From the NCBI GenBank assembly GCA_045648025.1, contig JAZRNH010000046.1, positions 1-12,097 on the forward strand: a DNA stretch of 12,097 bases. Direction: 5' to 3'. Numbering within the stretch: the first letter of the stretch is position 1; every line of letters starts with the position of its first letter. Source of the stretch: RGIG1681 sp045648025. Its GTDB lineage: Bacteria > Bacillota > Clostridia > Christensenellales > UBA1242. The position numbers and the translations under genes were made by a program. The notes beneath the pieces were generated by a model. That model was given only the letters and a program-made list of their open reading frames with translations, was not told the origin of the DNA and made no database searches. Below, one piece after another: positions 6,854 to 12,097 of this stretch.

Positions 6854-9800
6854 CTAGTATATTAAATGATATTTTACAAGAATTTCTTTTTCTTTTTCAT
6901 ATACAACATTTGTTGATAATTGAAATCTATCTATTTCGTTTAATTCTTGTAGAATTCTTTTTAATAATGTAACATCCTTTGGTACTGGAATTGTAAATTT
7001 TCTAATTGTTGAAAGTTTAATGGTTGGATACCCAGTATCTGTTAATTTTAAATTTGATGTTCCATAATGTTTTAAAATGTAAAATACATAATCTCTTAAA
7101 TTTTCATTTTCTATGTAAATAGATGCTAAATGATTTACAATGTTGCAATCAAGTGGTAATTTTGCAATATTGTTGGTGTTAACCGATTGGCCACTTTTAG
7201 GGAAAACAATAGAACCTTTATTAAACAATTTTCTCGGTTTGTCAAATTTGTAAAAATTTTCGTTGGATAATAAAATTTCATTGTTCTGAATATTATTCAA
7301 ATGCTTTGCTCTTATAAAAATATTATTTTTTTCATCATTATTTATAAAATATTTATCATTAGGAGCATTTTCTCCACCGTCAATATTTTTATTAGATATT
7401 TCATCTAGCGATTTCAATACAAACTCTTTATCATTAAAAATTAATTGTTTTTCATTCTTTGTAATAATTAATAACTGATTGTCTTCATTAATTTCTGGCC
7501 ATACAATTATATCTCTAAGATATTTCATTCGAACATTGTTGTGCAAATTAAATTTTTTTACTTCGTTTTTATCAATATTGTTATTTAAACATGTATTGTA
7601 AATATAATATGAGAGTTTGGATTTATCAAACACATTACTTTCGTTATATAATCTTGACTCAATTTTATTAGAGTCGTTTTCAGGATAAGGTTTTATTCCT
7701 TCATAATTTCTTCTATCTGTATGTTTATACCCTAAAAATTCAATTTCATTTTGTCTTTTCCCTGTATCTGCCACTAATAATTCTTTATCTGCTAATAAAT
7801 ATAAATAGAATTTATATATTTCTATATCAATTTCAGATACATTTTTAAGATACTCGGACACTTCATTTATTTCATATGTTTCGCTTATAAATTTTACCAA
7901 ATCATTATTTACTTCATTTTTAGTTAATGCCTTATTAAAGCACTCTTTGGCATAACTATATTTATGTTTTTTTTCTTTATTTTCTCTTTTTTGCATAAAC
8001 AAAACAATTGTTGATTGTCCGGTTTTTATAAATGTTTGTTCCCCTAAATGAACGATTGAATGAATTATGAAGTTTTCTAAAATTATTTTTCTTGTCTCCT
8101 GATAAGCTTTACCCTCATTTACTAATATTGTATCTGGCAATATCAATCCACAATAACCACCCTCACTTAACAAATGTAATGTCCTTTCTATAAATAACAA
8201 TTCAATATCATTACTTGTATCTTTTAAATATTTCATTAATTTGAAATCTAATTTTATGTTTTTTAAATTCTTCATAAAGTCTGAAACAGAGTAAGGAGGG
8301 TTGGCAACTACTATATCAAATTTTTCATTACTGTTATTATCTGTTCGCAACAAACCATGATAATTCTCCGAATTAAAAGAATCTAAACCATTTGCATATA
8401 CAATATTAGCATCGCCGTCACCATTTAAATAACAAGCAACCTTTGTTGTTTTAGCCAATCTATAATCAAGTTCTATTCCATATACAAATTCTTTGGCCCA
8501 TGCATATTCTTTAATCCAGGTTGCATAATTTTTCTTTTGAGGTAAAGTTTGTAAATCGTTTTGGGAATTTAATAATACTTTATTGATTCTATGCATCGAT
8601 TCAGTTAAAAAGTGACCGCTTCCACAAGCATAATCAATAATATATGGTAAAAAATTATCTTTATTTGCTTTAATCTTGTTCTTTATTATATTTTCGAAAG
8701 GTAAAGAATTAACAATAAAATTAGCAATTGGAATAGGTGTGAAGAATTGTCCTGATTCTTGTTTAACACCAATATTTAAAAGTTTTTCAAAAAAGTCACC
8801 CAAAAATTGATGTTTACTAGAATATTTAATTTGATAATTTTCCAACAAATTTACGACTTCTTTTACTATTTTTGCATTTTCTTTAAAAGTCCTCTCGTTT
8901 ATCACTTCGTTGAATGCAAATTCATTATTTTTATACAACCTAAGCTTTCTAAACATATCAACAATTTTATCAGTATCCACATAACTATCGGATATTAAAT
9001 CATTTAAATCCTGTTCTGAATAGTCCGATATATCAAGTTTTAAATATTTCTCCATACCACGCTTGTATAAATCACTCAATCGACTTAACACATCTTCATT
9101 AGTTTCGCATTCTCTCCATTGAAACCACAAATTTTCATTCTCGTCTCTTTCTTCTTCATCAACAATTTTACATAAAAACAAATTAAAAATTTTATTATAG
9201 GCATTATTTTTATCGGATATTGAATTTCTTCTTAAAATTTCGGAAAATCTATTAAAAATTGTCCCTTCTCCATTTTTTGTATCAATATCTTGCATTGAAA
9301 AACTTTTTAAATTTTTCTTAGTTAAACCTTTAAATTCTATTTGATAAGGTAAACAACCTTCTTCAAAAATACCGTTTTTTTCAAAAGTTTTATTCCAACT
9401 ATCATATGCATTTTGCTTACTGGTACCATTGATATTTTTTGTGTTTATAACATTTGATAAATAATGAATATTGTCATTATCATCCATCCATGCAGTATAT
9501 AAACACAGGTATTTTGCATTTGAATCAGCTGCAAAATAAGTAAATAACTGGCCTCCATTCAATTCCATTTTTACTAATTCAGGGTTGAATTCAGTGTAAG
9601 TTTTGCACTCTATCATTAAAAAAGGTTTGTTCTTTTCCAATACTAAAATATCAAGAAATTGACCTTTATTTCTTCTTCCTGATGGATATGATTTTTCTAA
9701 TATAATTTGCTCGGGTTTATACCCTCTTGTAAGTAACGAATCTACACATTGAAAAACAACTGAAGTTTCTTTCTGGTGAGATAAATTTAAACAAGTTTCT

Positions 9801-9940
9801 CTATCAAATCTAATTTTACCCCCATAATTAATTTTATATGTTAATTTGTCAACAGTAATTGCATAATTACCATATTGTTTTGAATAAATATTATTGACTA
9901 AAATAAATCCTAATTTTTCCAATAACTTATTAACATTCAT
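6854..9940 (-). CDS. Single-chain restriction-modification enzyme (type IIG-like: nuclease, N6-adenine methyltransferase, specificity domain)
   Basis: This 1028-aa protein appears to combine cleavage, methylation and recognition. Residues about 50-150 match the HsdR N-terminal nuclease pattern: D97 in QFLDILV, E111-C-K113 in FLMIECKTY, then Q131 and Y135 (QxxxY). A helical region leads to the methyltransferase: motif X-like GQFFTP (397-402), SAM-binding DYACGSGHF (436-444), acidic YGIELD (487-492) and the N6-adenine catalytic NPPY (547-550). Residues about 800-1028 resemble an HsdS target-recognition half: KGSIVFPKSGQS (908-919) and KLTDTGYPTIKLSTIRKFTIPVP (965-987), then a helical C-terminus. 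No helicase motifs are seen and no separate hsdR or hsdS lies nearby, arguing against classical type I. AAAGGAG (9956-9950) within the preceding gene's end sets the start; the gap is 3 bp. The catalytic residues are intact. The recognition site cannot be predicted. The gene stops with TAG. Confidence 0.9.
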   Translation of the reverse strand: MNVNKLLEKLGFILVNNIYSKQYGNYAITVDKLTYKINYGGKIRFDRETCLNLSHQKETSVVFQCVDSLLTRGYKPEQIILEKSYPSGRRNKGQFLDILVLEKNKPFLMIECKTYTEFNPELVKMELNGGQLFTYFAADSNAKYLCLYTAWMDDNDNIHYLSNVINTKNINGTSKQNAYDSWNKTFEKNGIFEEGCLPYQIEFKGLTKKNLKSFSMQDIDTKNGEGTIFNRFSEILRRNSISDKNNAYNKIFNLFLCKIVDEEERDENENLWFQWRECETNEDVLSRLSDLYKRGMEKYLKLDISDYSEQDLNDLISDSYVDTDKIVDMFRKLRLYKNNEFAFNEVINERTFKENAKIVKEVVNLLENYQIKYSSKHQFLGDFFEKLLNIGVKQESGQFFTPIPIANFIVNSLPFENIIKNKIKANKDNFLPYIIDYACGSGHFLTESMHRINKVLLNSQNDLQTLPQKKNYATWIKEYAWAKEFVYGIELDYRLAKTTKVACYLNGDGDANIVYANGLDSFNSENYHGLLRTDNNSNEKFDIVVANPPYSVSDFMKNLKNIKLDFKLMKYLKDTSNDIELLFIERTLHLLSEGGYCGLILPDTILVNEGKAYQETRKIILENFIIHSIVHLGEQTFIKTGQSTIVLFMQKRENKEKKHKYSYAKECFNKALTKNEVNNDLVKFISETYEINEVSEYLKNVSEIDIEIYKFYLYLLADKELLVADTGKRQNEIEFLGYKHTDRRNYEGIKPYPENDSNKIESRLYNESNVFDKSKLSYYIYNTCLNNNIDKNEVKKFNLHNNVRMKYLRDIIVWPEINEDNQLLIITKNEKQLIFNDKEFVLKSLDEISNKNIDGGENAPNDKYFINNDEKNNIFIRAKHLNNIQNNEILLSNENFYKFDKPRKLFNKGSIVFPKSGQSVNTNNIAKLPLDCNIVNHLASIYIENENLRDYVFYILKHYGTSNLKLTDTGYPTIKLSTIRKFTIPVPKDVTLLKRILQELNEIDRFQLSTNVVYEKEKEILVKYHLIY

Positions 9941-9943
9941 GTT

Positions 9944-10147
9944 TTATTTCTCCTTTCTTACAAATGCTTTTCTTTTTTCATTTTTTAATTTTATATCTAA
10001 GTTGTTCGTGCTTGTTATTTTAACTTCATCATCTTCAATATAAAAGACTAAACTATCGCCATTTTCAACATGCAGTATTTCTCTTATTGCTTTTGGCACA
10101 GTTATTTGCCCTTTGGAAGAAAGAATAGCTTCTTTTATTTTTTGCAT
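9944..10147 (-). CDS. AbrB/MazE-family (SpoVT-AbrB domain) DNA-binding protein, 67 aa
   Basis: Residues about 8-48 carry the swapped-hairpin signature: SSKGQITVPKAIREILHVENGDSLVFYIEDDEVKI contains the hallmark KGQITVPKAIRE core followed by GD and a beta hairpin. Such proteins dimerise and bind DNA, as transition-state regulators (AbrB, SpoVT) or as antitoxins (MazE, VapB). The remaining C-terminal tail (about 49-67) is lysine-rich with no recognisable toxin-binding motif. The start is supported by GGAG (10158-10155), 7 nt upstream, and a near-consensus promoter. Its stop lies 3 bp before the restriction-modification gene, whose ribosome-binding site overlaps this gene's end, so the two are one operon. 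The likely role is repressor of its own operon, analogous to the controller proteins of other R-M systems; that role is inference. An orphan antitoxin is the main alternative. No toxin gene of usual size is adjacent. Confidence 0.88.
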   Translation of the reverse strand: MQKIKEAILSSKGQITVPKAIREILHVENGDSLVFYIEDDEVKITSTNNLDIKLKNEKRKAFVRKEK

Positions 10148-10160
10148 TTTTATACTCCAT

Positions 10161-10178
10161 TTTCTTTACTTTCTTTAC
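10161..10178 (-). repeat. Perfect tandem 9-bp repeat at the AbrB/R-M operon transcription start (candidate operator)
   Basis: TTTCTTTAC occurs twice head to tail on the + strand (10161-10169 and 10170-10178), reading GTAAAGAAA twice in the operon direction, and the first three bases of a third unit follow. It covers the predicted transcription start and the beginning of the leader, between the -10 box and the Shine-Dalgarno site. A dimeric repressor bound here would block the operon. Direct function as an operator is inference. Confidence 0.5.
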
Positions 10179-10184
10179 TTTTTA

Positions 10185-10213
10185 AGTATAACAAAAAATA
10201 ATTTTAAATGCAA
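10185..10213 (-). promoter_or_regulatory. Promoter of the AbrB-like/restriction-modification operon
   Basis: On the minus strand TTGCAT (10213-10208) and TATACT (10190-10185) are separated by exactly 17 bp. The predicted start is near 10178, giving a leader of about 30 nt. It lies downstream of the terminator of the 91-aa gene, so the operon appears to be transcribed independently. Confidence 0.75.
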
Positions 10214-10224
10214 ATAAAAAAATA

Positions 10225-10260
10225 AGAACAAAAAAACACTTAAATATTTAAGTGTCTCTT
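10225..10260 (-). terminator. Rho-independent terminator of the 91-aa gene
   Basis: A 20-bp perfect palindrome at 10236-10255 (half-site ACACTTAAAT) is followed on the minus strand by a run of seven T. The stem is AT-rich with no separate loop, so the folded form would open in the middle. It lies just after the TAA of the 91-aa gene and upstream of the next promoter. Confidence 0.7.
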
Positions 10261-10277
10261 TAAAATTGTTTTATAAA

Positions 10278-10553
10278 TTAATTTTCTTTTTTAGAACTTT
10301 CTTGTTGTAGTTTTACTATTAAAATATTTCTTATTACTATTAAATTCTGTACAACCATTTCGTTTGTTGCATCTTCAAAAGTCGTGTAACTAGGATTCAA
10401 TGGTGAATTTAAAGTGGCAACCACTTCATCTGTTGCATTATGTTTTCTAATTATATCTTCAGCTTTTATTCTATCAAAAATAACATTAGGATTAAGTACA
10501 TCCTCTATTTCTTTTATATCTTTTGCTATATCCAATACTTTGTCTATATTCAT
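10278..10553 (-). CDS. Hypothetical protein, 91 aa
   Basis: The family is not recognised. The protein is small and likely all-helical: helix about 3-20 (DKVLDIAKDIKEIEDVL), helix about 25-38 (FDRIKAEDIIRKH), a polar turn (NSPLNPSYTT), and a hydrophobic helix about 65-83 (MVVQNLIVIRNILIVKL) that is amphipathic rather than a convincing membrane span because it holds Q, N and R. The tail is charged. GGTGAGG lies about 8 nt before ATG, and an extended -10 promoter sits just upstream. It is transcribed alone on the minus strand, divergent from the 390-aa putative nuclease and upstream of the R-M operon. Its place between the two could mean an accessory or protective role, but nothing in the sequence proves it. 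No helix-turn-helix or catalytic motif is seen. Confidence 0.7.
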   Translation of the reverse strand: MNIDKVLDIAKDIKEIEDVLNPNVIFDRIKAEDIIRKHNATDEVVATLNSPLNPSYTTFEDATNEMVVQNLIVIRNILIVKLQQESSKKEN

Positions 10554-10573
10554 ACATTACCTCACCACAAAAT

Positions 10574-10579
10574 ATTATA
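10574..10579 (-). promoter_or_regulatory. Extended -10 promoter for the 91-aa gene
   Basis: On the minus strand a perfect TATAAT preceded by TGC (TGCTATAAT) lies about 20 bp before the start codon, with a weak -35 (TAGATA, 17-bp spacing). The leader would be short, carrying the GGTGAGG ribosome-binding site. Confidence 0.6.
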
Positions 10580-10620
10580 GCATAAGTTTGTAAATTTATC
10601 TATATTTCTATAAGTTTTTA

Positions 10621-10629
10621 TGTTATACT
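10621..10629 (+). promoter_or_regulatory. Extended -10 promoter for the 390-aa putative nuclease
   Basis: TGTTATACT is an extended -10 (TG-n-TATACT), with no good -35 at the right distance. It lies 27 bp before the ATG and about 40 bp from the opposing promoter of the 91-aa gene, so both divergent promoters share one short control region (10554-10656). Confidence 0.55.
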
Positions 10630-10656
10630 TTATGTGAATTTAATTAAGGAGTTTCT

Positions 10657-11829
10657 ATGATATTGGTGCCTAGTGAAAGGGTTATGCAAAATTTAGTATC
10701 AAACACCTCTTGCTTTACAATTGATATTGATTCTGACAAAATGCCAAACCTTATTTATAAAAATCAAAGTTTATTATTAAAGAGATTTAGTTTAGGACAA
10801 ACTTTAACAATAAACTTATATAAAATTATAGTAGATAATAAAAATTATTTATTATGTACACACCAACTTGAAAACCATCCTGACTTACATATGTCATTCG
10901 TTTATTCCCGTGAAGAGTATGAGGCATTGTTGACTTCTGCAAAATCATCTAAAGTTAATATGTTTTTATTTGACGAAACTAATTCATCACAAGCCGGAAC
11001 TCAATCCCCAGAGCTTAGTAATAATATTAACATTAATAAATTAGAACATATACAATTTCAACTTTGGAATTATAAAGATATTGTACCAAACTATAAGCAA
11101 TTATTCGATATATTAGAATCATCTTTTCAAAACAAAAATTTTGAGTCTATAGGAGAATTAAAAATTAGTTGCACACAATGGGTTCAAAACAATGCTTTTT
11201 TCTTAACAAATACAGGACAAGCTCCAAAAGTAAGCATTCTAAATAAACAAGAGGGGCAAATATTTAATGACCAAGTAGCAGCTTTATTAATTAGACTATT
11301 TGATAACTCAATCTTTCTTAATCCCCAAGCCCAAATCGACAAAAACAAAAGAGAACTAACCGATATTATTTGCTTAGAAAATGACTACATTGTAATAATA
11401 GAAACAAAGGTTCAGTCAGTTTTTGAATTCAGAAATCCGGATAAAATCAATGCATCTATTGTAAAAAATATAGACAAAGCAATCAATCAATTAACAGGCG
11501 CAAATAATTGGTTAGAGAAAAAATGCAAGGTTTTTGATGATAAAAATAACATACTAACCATAAATTCAGATTTACCTATTTTTAATATTATTCTAGTTTC
11601 AGAATACCCCATATTTGACGATAACAACACAACCTTTCACAAAATAAAAGAATTATTTAATAAAAATGGAATAATTATTAACATATTAGATATGCAAATG
11701 TTAGAGATGTTAATAAAAGCATCGTGTGGTGATAAAAAATTGTTTTTATCAAATTTGATTGAAATTTTCAACTTGAGCATTAAGAACAACACTCTAAATA
11801 TTGGTTTAAAATTTCCAGAAGAAAAATAA
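10657..11829 (+). CDS. Putative PD-(D/E)xK-superfamily nuclease, 390 aa
   Basis: No named family is recognised, but residues about 195-290 look like a restriction-endonuclease fold core: E199 in an amphipathic helix (QEGQIFNDQVAALLIRLF), D236 in KRELTDIICL, E249-T-K251 in the hydrophobic strand YIVIIETK, and a following helix with Q278 (KAINQLTGANNWLE). The spacing D-x12-E-T-K is typical of PD-(D/E)xK nucleases. The N-terminal half (1-130) has beta-rich hydrophobic stretches and shows no known domain; a low-complexity polar link (about 108-127, rich in N, S, Q) separates it from the C-terminal half. No helicase, methyltransferase or membrane motif is seen. The start is set by AAGGAG (10646-10651), 5 nt before ATG. 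It is very AT-rich, like the adjoining R-M genes and unlike rpoBC, suggesting an acquired gene. It is transcribed alone and away from the R-M operon. A defence or DNA-processing nuclease is inferred from the fold and the neighbourhood; its cofactor and target are unknown. Confidence 0.75.
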   Translation: MILVPSERVMQNLVSNTSCFTIDIDSDKMPNLIYKNQSLLLKRFSLGQTLTINLYKIIVDNKNYLLCTHQLENHPDLHMSFVYSREEYEALLTSAKSSKVNMFLFDETNSSQAGTQSPELSNNININKLEHIQFQLWNYKDIVPNYKQLFDILESSFQNKNFESIGELKISCTQWVQNNAFFLTNTGQAPKVSILNKQEGQIFNDQVAALLIRLFDNSIFLNPQAQIDKNKRELTDIICLENDYIVIIETKVQSVFEFRNPDKINASIVKNIDKAINQLTGANNWLEKKCKVFDDKNNILTINSDLPIFNIILVSEYPIFDDNNTTFHKIKELFNKNGIIINILDMQMLEMLIKASCGDKKLFLSNLIEIFNLSIKNNTLNIGLKFPEEK

Positions 11830-11905
11830 TTTTAGATAAAAATTTTTAATTTTATTAATACTTTTTGAATTCTTAGTTCAACCTGAACTTTGTTCGCTTC
11901 GCCAG

Positions 11906-11950
11906 AAAACCAAAGCAGAACTTCGTGTTTATGTGGCTTTGGTTTTTTTA
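11906..11950 (+). terminator. Rho-independent terminator of the 390-aa gene
   Basis: An 11-bp perfect inverted repeat, AAAACCAAAGC (11906-11916) and GCTTTGGTTTT (11936-11946), with a 19-nt loop, is followed by the rest of a T run (11943-11949). It lies about 76 bp after the stop codon. The loop is longer than usual, but the GC content of the stem stands out from its surroundings. Confidence 0.75.
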
Positions 11951-11963
11951 TTGCAGAAAAAAT

Positions 11964-11992
11964 TATACAAATTTTTGTATTTATGTTATAAT
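11964..11992 (+). promoter_or_regulatory. Promoter for the gene at the right edge, overlapped by an inverted repeat
   Basis: A perfect TATAAT (11987-11992) is preceded by TGT (extended -10). A weak -35 TATACA (11964-11969) sits 17 bp upstream. A 7-bp inverted repeat, ATACAAA (11965-11971) and TTTGTAT (11974-11980), covers the -35 and spacer and could be an operator. Confidence 0.6.
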
Positions 11993-12013
11993 TGCCATAT
12001 AGGAGATTATGTT

Positions 12014-12097
12014 ATGAAAGTTTTTATTGCTTGTAGTTCAAGTCCTAATCTTGAAAAATGTTATTATGAAGAAATGCAAAAGGTTTGTGATTTTTTA
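12014..12097 (+). CDS. Start of a possible LOG/SLOG-like Rossmann-fold protein (3' end outside window)
   Basis: Only 28 codons are visible before the window ends, still in frame. They begin MKVFIACSSSPNLEKCYYEE. A first beta strand (KVFIACSSS) followed by a Ser/Pro-rich turn and a helix resembles the N-terminus of LOG-type and other SLOG nucleotide-binding proteins, whose first strand runs into a CGSS/CSS-type loop. Such proteins bind or hydrolyse nucleotides. AGGAG (12001-12005), 8 nt upstream, and an extended -10 promoter support the start. The family assignment rests on a short segment and is tentative; another Rossmann-fold enzyme is possible. It follows a terminator and so begins a new transcription unit. 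Confidence 0.5.
   Translation, partial: MKVFIACSSSPNLEKCYYEEMQKVCDFL

Noticed and set aside
8807..8998. 63-codon + strand frame inside the R-M gene
   Set aside because: Antisense shadow rich in Phe and Ile, without a ribosome-binding site.
6854..9940. Classical three-subunit type I system
   Set aside because: No helicase-bearing HsdR and no separate HsdS gene are present; the nuclease and recognition segments lie in the same chain as the methyltransferase.
10236..10255. 20-bp palindrome as an AbrB operator
   Set aside because: It is immediately followed on the minus strand by a T run just after a stop codon, so a terminator explains it better; a double role is not excluded.
6565..11950. 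Integrated element with attachment repeats at tRNA-Ser
   Set aside because: No integrase gene and no second copy of the tRNA 3' end were seen within the window, so boundaries cannot be called.

Overview
The window looks like chromosomal DNA of a low-GC, Bacillota-type bacterium. RpoC has the length and architecture of the Firmicute beta' subunit, A/T-ending codons and AGA arginine dominate, Shine-Dalgarno sites are strong AGGAG/GGAG types, and Rho-independent terminators are plentiful. TGG encodes Trp, and TAA and TAG are used as stops. No species can be named from sequence alone.

Left part (1-5416, all + strand): the 3' end of rpoB (276 residues visible), then complete rpoC (1183 aa), ending in three consecutive TAA triplets and a hairpin terminator. 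No ribosomal str-operon gene follows. Instead a separate two-gene unit with its own promoter encodes an unrecognised 245-aa soluble protein and a 37-aa acidic microprotein, closed by its own terminator.

Middle part (5417-6693): an AT-rich gene-free spacer, a minus-strand gene for an unrecognised two-helix membrane protein (212 aa) with a near-consensus promoter and a terminator, and then a + strand tRNA-Ser(GCU) with its own extended -10 promoter, encoded CCA and terminator.

Right part (6754-11829): an AT-richer block with a defence-like content. On the minus strand a 67-aa AbrB/MazE-type (swapped-hairpin) DNA-binding protein and a 1028-aa single-chain restriction-modification enzyme form an operon with a 3-bp intergenic gap. 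The enzyme carries an N-terminal PD-(D/E)xK nuclease of HsdR_N type, an N6-adenine methyltransferase core with DYACGSGHF and NPPY motifs, and a C-terminal HsdS-like target-recognition segment. The operon promoter is followed, at the expected transcription start, by a perfect tandem 9-bp repeat that could be an operator. Upstream, a 91-aa unknown (minus) is transcribed divergently from a 390-aa protein (+) in which a second apparent PD-(D/E)xK nuclease core is visible. The inferred picture is a self-contained type IIG-like restriction-modification unit with a linked AbrB-like regulator, next to a separately transcribed putative nuclease.

Right edge (11830-12097): a terminator, then a promoter and the first 28 codons of a gene whose N-terminus resembles Rossmann-fold LOG/SLOG proteins.
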